Shown: positions 17,793-25,782 of the stretch, piece by piece | Position numbering within the stretch: position 1 is the stretch's first letter | Layout: every line of letters begins with the position of its first letter | From: RGIG1668 sp045124495 | Lineage (GTDB): Bacteria; Bacillota; Clostridia; Lachnospirales; Lachnospiraceae | Reading direction: 5' to 3' | Length of the DNA stretch: 35,717 nucleotides | Assembly: GCA_045124495.1 (NCBI GenBank) | Contig: JBGVLX010000111.1 | Location: 1 to 35,717, forward strand | Notes under the pieces: model-generated | Seen by the model: only the letters and a program-made list of their open reading frames with translations | Database searches by the model: none | Told to the model about the DNA's origin: nothing | Translations under genes and position numbers: made by a program

Positions 17793-19064
17793 CTAAATAA
17801 AATCCTTATATTCTGCCTTTTGTTCTTCTCCTGTTTCTACATCGTAAATACTAATTTTATCTGCATGCTCAAAATAAAACACTCTTGAATAATGATTCAT
17901 TTTTGCACATTGTAAATATTCTTTCATGGATTTTTTGGAAGATTTTCTGGTTAATGCAATATTTTCTCCTTTATTTCTACATTCACTGGCAAATTTTACT
18001 GCCTGTTGCTGATTCGCCCTTTCATATAAACACATACTAGCCTGAAAATCTGTTTTAATGTCTAATTTCTGACGGTTCATAGCAGCCAAAACATCATCTA
18101 CAACAAATGAAAAACCAATAGCAGGAATATCCTCGCCAAACTGTTTCATCAAGTTATTATATCTTCCTCCACGAACCACAGCATCACCAATTCCGTATGT
18201 ATACCCTTTCACAATTACTCCTGTATAGTAATCATATCTGCTCAGCATTCCCAAATCATAAGAAACATATTTTTCATATCCAAAATACTGTAATGCCTGA
18301 TTTACTTTTTCTAATCGTTCCAAAGCTTCTTTCGAAACCTTATTATCTGCATATTTTTTTGCACTTTCGATTACTTCAATACCACCATTCAATTCATCAA
18401 TAGAAATAAATGCCTGGGCAATGTTATCCTTTAAATCAATTTGTGTGATTTTTTGTTCCAATCCAAAGAAATTTTTAGTATTAATGAATTCCTTAAACTC
18501 AAGTTCTGTATTACTGTCTAATTTTGCCTGTTCAATCAATCCCTTAAAAAAGCCAACATGTCCAACAGAAATTTGAAATTCTTTTAATCCTATAGCTAAA
18601 AAACCTTCAATAATGGTTGCAATCATTTCAGCATCTGCAATGGAAGTATCGTCACCAAAAAGCTCAGCTCCTAAATTAGTGGTTTCTTTTAATTTCCCCT
18701 GATATTTTGGACTGTTAATAAATGTATTTTCACAATATCCTAAACGAAGCGGCATATCCTTTTGAGAAAAATATTTCGATACGCATCTTGCAATAGAAGG
18801 TGTCATGTCCGGTCTTAATACTAAAGTATTGTTGTCGCGATCAAAAAATTTGTACATATCTTTTGAAATCGCAGAGCCTTTTTCATGATTAAAAATATCA
18901 AAAAACTCAAAGGTTGGTGTCTGTATATCCTGGAAGCAATGTCGCTTTAATACATCGTGTAGTTTCTCTTCAATCCATTCTTTTTTTCTAAATTCTTCTC
19001 CGTAAATGTCTCTTACACCTTCTGGTGTATGTAACAAACTATCTTTCATCATGATATTCTTCAT
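17793..19064 (-). CDS. hisZ: ATP phosphoribosyltransferase regulatory subunit HisZ
   Basis: A 423-aa paralogue of histidyl-tRNA synthetase, which lacks aminoacylation and activates short HisG. The class II-like core is seen in LHTPEGVRDIYGEEF, FEFFDIF, VLRPDMTPSIARCVSKYF, GYCENTF and FGDDTSIADAEMIA. GRYNNLMKQFGEDIPAIGFSF is the third motif. The C-terminal anticodon-binding domain is replaced by a short region (KNIALTRKSS-like), as expected. Pairing with a short hisG supports HisZ rather than HisS. The start ATG at 19064 has AGGAAGG close upstream. First gene of the his operon, with a consensus promoter about 60 bp upstream. Confidence 0.93.
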   Translation of the reverse strand: MKNIMMKDSLLHTPEGVRDIYGEEFRKKEWIEEKLHDVLKRHCFQDIQTPTFEFFDIFNHEKGSAISKDMYKFFDRDNNTLVLRPDMTPSIARCVSKYFSQKDMPLRLGYCENTFINSPKYQGKLKETTNLGAELFGDDTSIADAEMIATIIEGFLAIGLKEFQISVGHVGFFKGLIEQAKLDSNTELEFKEFINTKNFFGLEQKITQIDLKDNIAQAFISIDELNGGIEVIESAKKYADNKVSKEALERLEKVNQALQYFGYEKYVSYDLGMLSRYDYYTGVIVKGYTYGIGDAVVRGGRYNNLMKQFGEDIPAIGFSFVVDDVLAAMNRQKLDIKTDFQASMCLYERANQQQAVKFASECRNKGENIALTRKSSKKSMKEYLQCAKMNHYSRVFYFEHADKISIYDVETGEEQKAEYKDFI

Positions 19065-19116
19065 TTCCTTCCTGAATTCTTTAATGATTTACCGAACTAA
19101 AGTGCTCATTCAACAA

Positions 19117-19131
19117 AGATAAATCTTATCT
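19117..19131. promoter_or_regulatory. Inverted repeat at the his operon start site, candidate operator
   Basis: AGATAA-ATC-TTATCT is a perfect 6-bp inverted repeat with a 3-bp centre, directly abutting the -10 at 19132. The predicted transcription start falls inside it. This is where a repressor site is expected, but no regulator is identified. Confidence 0.45.
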
Positions 19132-19160
19132 ATTATAAAAAAAAGACCTGATGATGTCAA
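19132..19160 (-). promoter_or_regulatory. Consensus sigma-A promoter of the his operon
   Basis: Minus-strand TTGACA (19155-19160), exactly 17 bp, TATAAT (19132-19137). Both hexamers are perfect. The -35 lies within the recU terminator hairpin and the U-tract forms part of the spacer. The leader to hisZ is about 60 nt, too short for a T-box. Confidence 0.88.
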
Positions 19161-19166
19161 GTCTTT
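19137..19166 (-). terminator. Rho-independent terminator of recU operon
   Basis: A 10-bp stem (19142-19151 with 19157-19166, one G-U pair in RNA), a 5-nt loop, then a run of eight U on the minus strand. It begins 12 bp after the recU stop and overlaps the hisZ promoter. Confidence 0.9.
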
Positions 19167-19177
19167 TGCAAGGTATT

Positions 19178-19723
19178 CTATGTTTCAGAAATAACACTCC
19201 GTTCCATCAAATCTTTATCTAGACATTCCAAATAAGATAAATATAATCCCTTTCTCTCGATGATATACTCAGGATTTAATTCATTAAAATTAAAGTTTTT
19301 CGCCTTTCCCTCTTTGACTCTTTGAAAAAACAGCTGCATTTCAAAATATCTAAGATAATAATAAACATCTCTTTGTGAAAAATATAATATCAGAAAACTA
19401 ATTCCCTTTTGTTCCTCGAATTCTTTCATAAATTGAACCTGATGTGGGTGAATATTTGCCAGCGGAAAAGTATCCTTTGCACATTCTTTTGCATCAAACG
19501 CAACAGCATACCCTTGGGCAATCCCAATATAATCCACAGTACTTTTCTGATCAAAATATGCTAATGTAATATGTCTGGTTTCTTTATCGATTTTTATTGG
19601 TTTTATGGGCGTCGGAATTTTTTGAACCAAAGCAAGTTTTTTTTCACGATACTTTTCGTTGGTTACATTAATTAGTTCTTCCAATGACGCTCCACGAAGA
19701 CCTCGCGAATTCCATGTAGGCAT
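19178..19723 (-). CDS. recU: Holliday junction resolvase RecU
   Basis: A 181-aa nuclease that resolves four-way junctions in recombinational repair of Firmicutes. It matches RecU in order: NSRGLRGASLEELINVTNEKY, IPTPIKPIKID, STVDYIGIAQG (catalytic Asp) and AFDAKECAKDTFPLANIHPHQ (the (D/E)xK part of the PD-(D/E)XK site). Bacillus RecU has FEAK where this one has FDAK, a conservative change allowed by the motif. The start ATG has AGGAGG eight bases upstream. It is not next to a ponA-type penicillin-binding protein, its common partner elsewhere. Last gene before a strong terminator. Confidence 0.92.
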   Translation of the reverse strand: MPTWNSRGLRGASLEELINVTNEKYREKKLALVQKIPTPIKPIKIDKETRHITLAYFDQKSTVDYIGIAQGYAVAFDAKECAKDTFPLANIHPHQVQFMKEFEEQKGISFLILYFSQRDVYYYLRYFEMQLFFQRVKEGKAKNFNFNELNPEYIIERKGLYLSYLECLDKDLMERSVISET

Positions 19724-19775
19724 ATAAAATTCCTCCTAAAAATCAAACTAATACAAAAATTCTTTTTTAATAAAT

Positions 19776-20747
19776 TTACAGTCTTAACCCATTTTTCATT
19801 TTTTGAAACTGTATTGGTAGTGGTGCCGTAAAGGTTTGATTTGATAAAGCGTCCAATGCAAAATCATCCGGAAATACAACCTGATAACTATGTAATAATT
19901 GAAATTTCAGATTATATTCTTTTTTCATTTCCTGATTGACCAATACATCTCCATATTTACTATCACCAAGAATAGGAAATCCAATAGAAGACAAGCAGGC
20001 TCGAATCTGATGGGTTTTTCCCGTAATCAGATGCACTTTTAATAGTGTATAGGTTCCATTTGTTGATACTGGCTCATATTTTGTTAACACATAAGGTAAA
20101 GAATCTGATTTTTCTTTTTTTATTTTTACCATATTTTTTTGTTCGTCTTTAAAAAGGTATCCTTCTATTTTTCCCGGCTTTTCAACTACTCCCTTGACGA
20201 TGGTTAAATAATATTTCTGAACCGCACGTTCTCTTAATGCTCCTGATAATTCCTGTAGTCCTTTTAAGGAAATTCCACATAAAACCAGACCACTTGTATT
20301 TCTATCAAGCCTGTTACAGACAGAAGGTCTGAAATTTCTAAGTTCATCCTCATTTAAAATATTCTGTTTCAGTATATATTGAAGTAAATGCTCATTTAAA
20401 GAAACATCAGAAGATTCCGCTTTTTGAGAAAGCATTCCAACAGGTTTATTAATAAACATTACATCCTTATCCTGATAGATGATCTCAAGATTCACTATTT
20501 TATCAGATACTTGAATTTTCTGACTATGATTACGAAAGGAAGAAATTGTTTCATCAGACAAAAAAAGTTTTACACTATCCTTTTCTTTCAAGATTTCGTT
20601 CCCTTGAGCCTTTTTATCATTTAATTTTATGTTTTTTTTGCGAAGCATCTTATAAATAAAACTTTTTGGTGCCAGGTTTAAATATTTTCCAAGCAACTTA
20701 TCCAATCTTTGTCCTGCTTCGTTGGTGTTCACAATAATTTCTTTCAT
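19776..20747 (-). CDS. RluA-family (RluC/RluD-type) pseudouridine synthase
   Basis: A 323-aa rRNA modification enzyme. An N-terminal S4 RNA-binding domain (GQRLDKLLGKYLNLAPKSFIYKMLRKKNIKLN, about residues 9-45) precedes the catalytic domain. The active-site motif is CNRLDRNTSGLVL with the catalytic Asp. The later motifs YLTIVKG and TGKTHQIRACLSSIGFPILGDSKYG are typical of the family. The exact target uridines cannot be read from sequence. The start is ATG 20745-20747 with AGGAGA six bases upstream; the longer frame to 20771 would reach to within a few bases of the preceding stop without a site. Confidence 0.93.
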   Translation of the reverse strand: MKEIIVNTNEAGQRLDKLLGKYLNLAPKSFIYKMLRKKNIKLNDKKAQGNEILKEKDSVKLFLSDETISSFRNHSQKIQVSDKIVNLEIIYQDKDVMFINKPVGMLSQKAESSDVSLNEHLLQYILKQNILNEDELRNFRPSVCNRLDRNTSGLVLCGISLKGLQELSGALRERAVQKYYLTIVKGVVEKPGKIEGYLFKDEQKNMVKIKKEKSDSLPYVLTKYEPVSTNGTYTLLKVHLITGKTHQIRACLSSIGFPILGDSKYGDVLVNQEMKKEYNLKFQLLHSYQVVFPDDFALDALSNQTFTAPLPIQFQKMKNGLRL

Positions 20748-20775
20748 AATTTCTCCTAAATTCCGCACCACTGCC

Positions 20776-21351
20776 CTAAACAGACTGATCTAAAAATCGT
20801 TGTGATAAGGCATTTACCATTTTAGTATAATCTTTCTCATTTTTTCTCGTTCTTTTTTCCAACTTTTTTAACAGTTCTTTATAATCGTTACAAGGCACTA
20901 CATTACATTGATAACCAGTTCTATTCATTAGCTCAGTTATCTCACGGACTATCTGTTCTTCTGTCAATTTTGTAAGACCTTTTTCATAAATAAAATAAAT
21001 CTGATTTTCGAAAATATATATGAGGGGAAGGTAAAACATGCTTTCATTTGTCACAAAAGTCAGTTCTGATAATAATTTTTCATCTTCTTGCAAAAGACGA
21101 TTCACTGCATCATAGTCTTCCTTAGAAACAAACTCATACTTCGCTACCATAAACCAGTTAATGAGAGATTTTGCAAAAGGAAGACTGGCTAAAATCGGAA
21201 TTAATACTATAATATGTTTTGTTGTTTTAAGAACTAAAATACAAATCAATGCACCGGTTAGAATTACCAATCCTAGTAAAATCGTTTTTTTTAGTTCTTC
21301 CTTTCGATATTTTTGTAAATAACCATATTCTCCTTTGTTCATTTTTCCCAT
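20776..21351 (-). CDS. Conserved-looking two-span membrane protein, function unknown
   Basis: A 191-aa protein. A short basic N-terminus is followed by two closely spaced hydrophobic segments (about residues 24-41 and 46-70, ending PFAKSLINWFMVAKYEF), then a soluble cytoplasmic domain of about 115 residues with a Lys/Glu-rich C-terminal part (ELLKKLEKRTRKNEKDYTK). I recognise no catalytic motif. It lies 7 bp after the short-chain dehydrogenase gene and 28 bp before the pseudouridine synthase gene, so it is part of that operon. The start could be at 21351 or 21342; neither has a strong ribosome binding site. Confidence 0.7.
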   Translation of the reverse strand: MGKMNKGEYGYLQKYRKEELKKTILLGLVILTGALICILVLKTTKHIIVLIPILASLPFAKSLINWFMVAKYEFVSKEDYDAVNRLLQEDEKLLSELTFVTNESMFYLPLIYIFENQIYFIYEKGLTKLTEEQIVREITELMNRTGYQCNVVPCNDYKELLKKLEKRTRKNEKDYTKMVNALSQRFLDQSV

Positions 21352-21358
21352 TCTCTTT

Positions 21359-22114
21359 CTATTTAATAAACTTTAAAATAAATTGGTGTGGCAATATCTT
21401 ACACAAACAGCGAAAAGCTTTCATAGTACCACCATATACAGAAACTACTTTATTGTTTTTGGCATCTAAAAAAGCTTTTTTAATTACCTTTTTCGGATTT
21501 GCCATTACAAGCTTTTTATATAGTTTAATCTCTGCTTTTTCCTGTGCAATATCAAAGAACTCTGTTTTTACAGGTCCCGGACATACGGCTGTAACATGAA
21601 TCTTTCTCTCTTTTAACTCCTGATTCAAAGAGCGTGAAAAACTTAAAACATACGATTTAGAAGCTGCATAAACACTAAAACCCGGCTGAGGCAAAAACGC
21701 AGCACTAGAAGCAAACTGCAATATATAACTATTTTTCTGCATATATGGTAATGCGATATAAGTCATTCTTGTAAGTGCTTCGCAATTTAAACGAACCATA
21801 TTGGTATTGTCCTTTTCTGAAATTTCAGGAAAGGAACCGATTTTTCCAAAACCGGAAGCATTTACCAGAAATTTAATTTTCGGTTTTGTTACATTCAAGG
21901 CAAGAATTAATTCATCCTCATCTGCCTCTTGTAATAAATCCATGTTAAAAATCCTGAACTTCACATCGGGATATTGATCTTCTAATTTCTTCATTTCTTC
22001 TTTTCTTCTTGCAACCAGCCAGATTTCATCCAACTTCTTTGTATGTTCTGCCAGAAAGCAAGCTGCTTCTTTCCCCATTCCGGAACTAGCCCCCGTAATT
22101 AATGCTATTTTCAT
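21359..22114 (-). CDS. Short-chain dehydrogenase/reductase
   Basis: A 251-aa classical SDR. The coenzyme motif is ITGASSGMGKEAA (TGxxxGxG), followed by NMDLL (adenine pocket), LVNASGFGKIG (NAG-like), FASSAAFLPQPGFSVYAASKSYVLSFSRSL with the catalytic Ser and YxxxK, and VTAVCPGPVKTEF. The arginine pair ARRKEE after the second strand suggests NADP preference (inference). Substrate is unknown. The gene is 27 bp downstream of the YgiQ gene, in the same operon. Confidence 0.92.
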   Translation of the reverse strand: MKIALITGASSGMGKEAACFLAEHTKKLDEIWLVARRKEEMKKLEDQYPDVKFRIFNMDLLQEADEDELILALNVTKPKIKFLVNASGFGKIGSFPEISEKDNTNMVRLNCEALTRMTYIALPYMQKNSYILQFASSAAFLPQPGFSVYAASKSYVLSFSRSLNQELKERKIHVTAVCPGPVKTEFFDIAQEKAEIKLYKKLVMANPKKVIKKAFLDAKNNKVVSVYGGTMKAFRCLCKILPHQFILKFIK

Positions 22115-22141
22115 ATTTTACACCAACGTTCCCTTTCTCAA

Positions 22142-24100
22142 TCATTTCTTTTTGTGAACATTTCTTATCGTCTTCTTTTTGCTTTTTGACTTTTTCCCGG
22201 CTTCCGTGTTTTGTCTTTTTTCTTGTATTTTTTTCAATTTTGTATTTCCTTTTCCGGCGGATTTATCGTAAGGAAATTTTATATTTGCTCCAGGCTTTTG
22301 TTCCCTTTCTTTTTTAGGACGGATCAAACACTTCTTATCATACCCAATCAAGTCTTCCCTTCCCGCCTTCACTAAAGCTTCGTATACCAAATCATAATTT
22401 TTGGGATTTCTATATTGAATCAATGCTCTTTGCATTGCCTTTTCGTGAGGATTTTTCGGAACATAAACTTTTTTCATGGTTCTTGGATCTAATTCTGTAT
22501 AATACATACAGGTAGAAATAGTTGCTGGTGTAGGATAAAAATCCTGAACCTGTTCCGGCATATAACCTAAATCCCGAAGGTACTCTGCTAACCTGATAGC
22601 TGAATTTAACGTGGAACCTGGATGAGAAGACATAAGATAAGGAACTAAAAATTGTTTCTTTCCTAATTTTTGATTTATCTCTTTAAACTTTCGTTGAAAT
22701 TCTTCATATACCCGGTTTTCCGGTTTCCCCATTTTAGTAAGAACTTCATCACATATATGTTCCGGAGCAACCTTTAATTGTCCACTAACATGATGTTCAC
22801 ACAGTTCCTTAAAAAATGTGTCATCTTTATCATGAATTAAATAGTCAAATCTGATTCCGGAACGAACAAATACCTTCTTTACCTTTGGTACATTTCTTAG
22901 CTTCCGAAGAAGATTTAAATAATCTTCATGATTAATTTTAAGATTTTTACATGGATTCGGAAACAGACACTGACGTTCTTTACAAGCCCCATAAGTTAGT
23001 TGCTTGTCACAGGCAGTATCCCTGAAATTAGCAGTAGGACCTCCCACATCATGAATGTATCCTTTAAAATCCGGATCTTCCACAATTTTTTTTGCTTCTT
23101 CAATTACAGATTCATGACTTCGGCTTTGCATGATTCTGCCCTGATGAAATGTCAAAGCACAAAAATTACATGCACCATAACAACCTCTGTTATGCACAAG
23201 ACTGAATTTTACTTCTGCTATAGCCGGAATTCCTCCAGCCTCCTCATAAGAAGGATGATATGTCCTCATGTAATCAAGACCATACACAAAATCCATTTCT
23301 TCCCGTGATAAAGGTTTTCCTGGTGTATTTTGAACAACATAAACTCCTCTGTCATACACTTCGATTAGCTTTTTCGCTGTAAAAGGATCCGTGTTGGTAT
23401 ACTGGGTATAGAAACTTTTTGCATAGGTTTCCTTATCTTCTTTTATTTCATCATATCCCGGTAATAAAATATAATCATAAATTCCTTCTAGGGATTTCGT
23501 CTTATAAACAGTTCCTTCAATAAATGTAATATCTGATACCGGAATTCCGCTATTTAAAGCATCTGCAATTTCAACAATGGATCTTTCTCCCATTCCATAA
23601 GAAATAATATCTGCTCTGGAATCCAATAAGATGGAACGCTTTACTTTATTATCCCAATAATCATAGTGAGCCAGTCTTCTTAAACTGGCCTCAATTCCTC
23701 CTATAATAACAGGCGAATCAGGATAGACCTGGCGAACTAAATTTCCATATACAATAGTGGCATGGTCAGGTCTTTTTCCAATCACACCTCCCGGTGTATA
23801 TGCATCTGTTTGTCTTCGTTTTTTGGAAACAGAATAATGATTCACCATGGAATCCATATTTCCACCTGAAATCAAAAAACCTAATCTAGGTTCTCCAAAA
23901 ACCATGATACTTTCTCTATTCTTCCAATCCGGTTGTGGAATCATGGCCACTTTATATCCGTTTGCTTCTAGCACTCTGCTGATAATAGCTGGACCAAAAG
24001 AAGGATGATCTACATAGGCATCCCCTGTAATATAAACAAAATCCGGCTTTTCCCATCCTCTTTTCCTCATATCTTCTATGGTAATTGGTAAAAAATCCAT
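22142..24100 (-). CDS. YgiQ (UPF0313) family radical SAM protein
   Basis: A 652-aa protein. The N-terminal region (FVYITGDAYVDHPSFGPAIISRVLEANGY, then VFGEPRLGFLISGGNMDSMVNHYSVSKK) is characteristic of the YgiQ family. The radical SAM cluster motif is CYGACNFC near residues 307-314 (CxxxCxxC). Later come GGPTANFRDTACD, KVFVRSGIRFDYL, HVSGQLKVAPEHICDEVL and VQDFYPTPATISTCMYYT. The Lys-rich tail of about 50 residues may bind nucleic acid (inference). The reaction of this family is not established. The start ATG has GGAG seven bases upstream, 15 bp after the HAD gene. Confidence 0.93.
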   Translation of the reverse strand: MDFLPITIEDMRKRGWEKPDFVYITGDAYVDHPSFGPAIISRVLEANGYKVAMIPQPDWKNRESIMVFGEPRLGFLISGGNMDSMVNHYSVSKKRRQTDAYTPGGVIGKRPDHATIVYGNLVRQVYPDSPVIIGGIEASLRRLAHYDYWDNKVKRSILLDSRADIISYGMGERSIVEIADALNSGIPVSDITFIEGTVYKTKSLEGIYDYILLPGYDEIKEDKETYAKSFYTQYTNTDPFTAKKLIEVYDRGVYVVQNTPGKPLSREEMDFVYGLDYMRTYHPSYEEAGGIPAIAEVKFSLVHNRGCYGACNFCALTFHQGRIMQSRSHESVIEEAKKIVEDPDFKGYIHDVGGPTANFRDTACDKQLTYGACKERQCLFPNPCKNLKINHEDYLNLLRKLRNVPKVKKVFVRSGIRFDYLIHDKDDTFFKELCEHHVSGQLKVAPEHICDEVLTKMGKPENRVYEEFQRKFKEINQKLGKKQFLVPYLMSSHPGSTLNSAIRLAEYLRDLGYMPEQVQDFYPTPATISTCMYYTELDPRTMKKVYVPKNPHEKAMQRALIQYRNPKNYDLVYEALVKAGREDLIGYDKKCLIRPKKEREQKPGANIKFPYDKSAGKGNTKLKKIQEKRQNTEAGKKSKSKKKTIRNVHKKK

Positions 24101-24115
24101 ATGAAAGCTCCATTC

Positions 24116-24784
24116 TTATCTTATTCTATCAAATTTACCGGTAATAATTTCTTCAAAAGAACGCACATAATACCGGGCATGTTTCCTTTTTTCCTCTTCT
24201 GTTTCTTGTGAATACTCATCCTCTACTGCACAAGTATCCATTCCGGCTGAAATTCCAGCCTGCAACCCTTTTACAATATCTTCAAACACAAGGCATTCCG
24301 TCGGAAGTAATTCCAATTTTTCAGCAGCAGTCAGATAGATATCCGGAGACGGTTTACCTTTATTAACATCACAGGCAGTTACCAGTAAATCTATGTATTC
24401 CTCAATTCCTAAACTCTTAAGACAAACGGAAGCCAATTCCCTGGAATTACTTGTACATATTGCGGTTTTTAAACAATGTTCTTTACAATATTTTAGGAAA
24501 TCCAAAACACCTTTCTTCAAAGAAACTTCATTTTTGTATTTATCATAAGCCATCTGATTCCACGTATTCTTTATTACGTCTAACGAATCAGGAATGTGAA
24601 AATTTTCCTTAAAATAAACTGCTGTTTCTGAAAAACTCATACCTTCGATGCATCGTTGTAATCCATCCGGAAGCTCAATACCATATCTTCCAAGATATTC
24701 GATATCGATTGCCTTCCACATCCACATTGAATCAATCAACGTGCCATCTAAATCAAACAACATTCCCCTTTTTCCTCTTAACAT
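24116..24784 (-). CDS. HAD-superfamily hydrolase, beta-phosphoglucomutase-like
   Basis: A 222-aa phosphatase-fold protein. Motif I is GMLFDLDGTLIDSMWMW (nucleophile Asp and general acid), motif II is AICTSNSRELA, the Lys is in NKGKPSPDIYLTAAEKL, and the acidic motif is CLVFEDIVKGLQAG. An alpha-helical cap of subclass I lies between motifs I and II. Substrate cannot be read from sequence. The start is ATG 24782-24784 with GGAGG six bases upstream; the longer start at 24799 would overlap that site. It opens the HAD-ygiQ-SDR-recU operon, directly downstream of the MITE-like element. Confidence 0.9.
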   Translation of the reverse strand: MLRGKRGMLFDLDGTLIDSMWMWKAIDIEYLGRYGIELPDGLQRCIEGMSFSETAVYFKENFHIPDSLDVIKNTWNQMAYDKYKNEVSLKKGVLDFLKYCKEHCLKTAICTSNSRELASVCLKSLGIEEYIDLLVTACDVNKGKPSPDIYLTAAEKLELLPTECLVFEDIVKGLQAGISAGMDTCAVEDEYSQETEEEKRKHARYYVRSFEEIITGKFDRIR

Positions 24785-24871
24785 ACGAATCCTCCACATA
24801 TAACAAAATTTTTCTATAAAAACAGCAAAGTCAAGATAAAGTATATATTTTTCATGATATCCTTTGAATTG

Positions 24872-25006
24872 CGTTACTGTTCACAAGTGAACAGTAACAA
24901 TTGGTTTCTGCATGCAAATTCGCTTCGCGAAGCTTAAAACCAACTCTTAAGTCATTCTATTACATAACCTGACAGCAAGTGTCAGGTTACTGAGTGAACA
25001 GTAACC
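24872..25006. mobile_element. MITE-like 135-bp element with inverted ends and GAATTG flanks
   Basis: The ends are near-perfect 13-bp inverted repeats: positions 24872-24884 (cGTTACTGTTCAC) and 24994-25006 (GTGAACAGTAACc), with 12 of 13 pairs. The element is flanked on both sides by GAATTG (24866-24871 and 25007-25012), a candidate 6-bp target-site duplication. Inside are further palindromes: 24873-24898 (two 12-bp arms around AA), GCATGC at 24910-24915, GCTTCGCGAAGC at 24922-24933 inside a TTGGTTT/AAACCAA stem (24901-24943), and a 10-bp stem at 24965-24989. It has no coding capacity. Non-autonomous transposable element or REP-like repeat; other genomic copies would settle it. Confidence 0.6.
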
Positions 25007-25044
25007 GAATTGTTACATACTTTACATTTGATCTATTTGAAAAA

Positions 25045-25782
25045 TCATGAATTACTCTCTAAGTCTTGACGTTTTATCAAGTGTTCGATTTCCTCAGGTG
25101 TCAGCTGCCTGTATTCCCCCGGTTTTAATGTCTCATCCAGTGTTAAGGTTCCCATGGAAAGTCGTTTTAAATAAACCACCCTTTTTCCTACTGCCTCAAA
25201 CATTCGTTTTACCTGATGATATTTTCCTTCCTGAATGGTAACTTCAATTTTCGAAATAGTGCCACTCTCTAAAATCACAAATTTGGCTGGAAGTGTAAGG
25301 GTATTTTCCCCTATATCAAGCCCCTCTTTAAATGCTACAACATCCTCATTGGTAATCATTCCCTCTATTTCCGCATAATAGGTTTTGTCCACATGTTTTT
25401 TGGGAGAAAGTAATTGATGTGCCAGAGCACCATCGTTGGTAATTAGTAATAAGCCTTCTGTATCAATATCCAGCCTTCCTACGGGAAATAAATCCTTTCG
25501 TACTTTTGTATCAATCAGTTCCAAAACAGTTTTATGCAGGTTGTCTGATGTTGCACTGACACAACCTGCAGGTTTATTTAACATATAATATTCGAATTCA
25601 GCATACTGCAAAAGTGAACCATTATAATATACTTTATCTTTTTCAATATCCAGCTTATATTCTGGAGTGACTTTATTTACTCCTTCTACCTGAACAAGAC
25701 CATTCTTAATTTTATTTTTCACTTCACTCCGGGTACCTATACCTAATTCACACAAAAATTTATCCAATCTCATAGGTTTCAT
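25045..25782 (-). CDS. RsuA/RluB-family pseudouridine synthase
   Basis: A 245-aa rRNA pseudouridine synthase. An S4 domain opens the protein (MRLDKFLCELGIGTRSEVKNKIKNGLVQV), then YYMLNKPAGCVSA, the catalytic PVGRLDIDTEGLLLITNDGALAH (Asp in RLD) and IQEGKYHQVKRMFEAVGKRVVYLKRLSMG, a pattern close to RsuA, which modifies 16S U516. The length is also RsuA-like. I leave out the symbol because related families overlap. The start is ATG 25780-25782, overlapping the stop TAA of the upstream methyltransferase by one base (TAATG), with GGAG nine bases upstream, so translation is probably coupled. Confidence 0.92.
   Translation of the reverse strand: MKPMRLDKFLCELGIGTRSEVKNKIKNGLVQVEGVNKVTPEYKLDIEKDKVYYNGSLLQYAEFEYYMLNKPAGCVSATSDNLHKTVLELIDTKVRKDLFPVGRLDIDTEGLLLITNDGALAHQLLSPKKHVDKTYYAEIEGMITNEDVVAFKEGLDIGENTLTLPAKFVILESGTISKIEVTIQEGKYHQVKRMFEAVGKRVVYLKRLSMGTLTLDETLKPGEYRQLTPEEIEHLIKRQDLESNS

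Noticed and set aside
21249..21599. 116-codon plus-strand frame
   Set aside because: Antisense to the membrane-protein and SDR genes, both supported by motifs or operon context; no promoter or ribosome binding site seen.
24910..24933. Restriction-like palindromes GCATGC and GCTTCGCGAAGC taken alone
   Set aside because: They are parts of the larger MITE-like structure and need no separate explanation.
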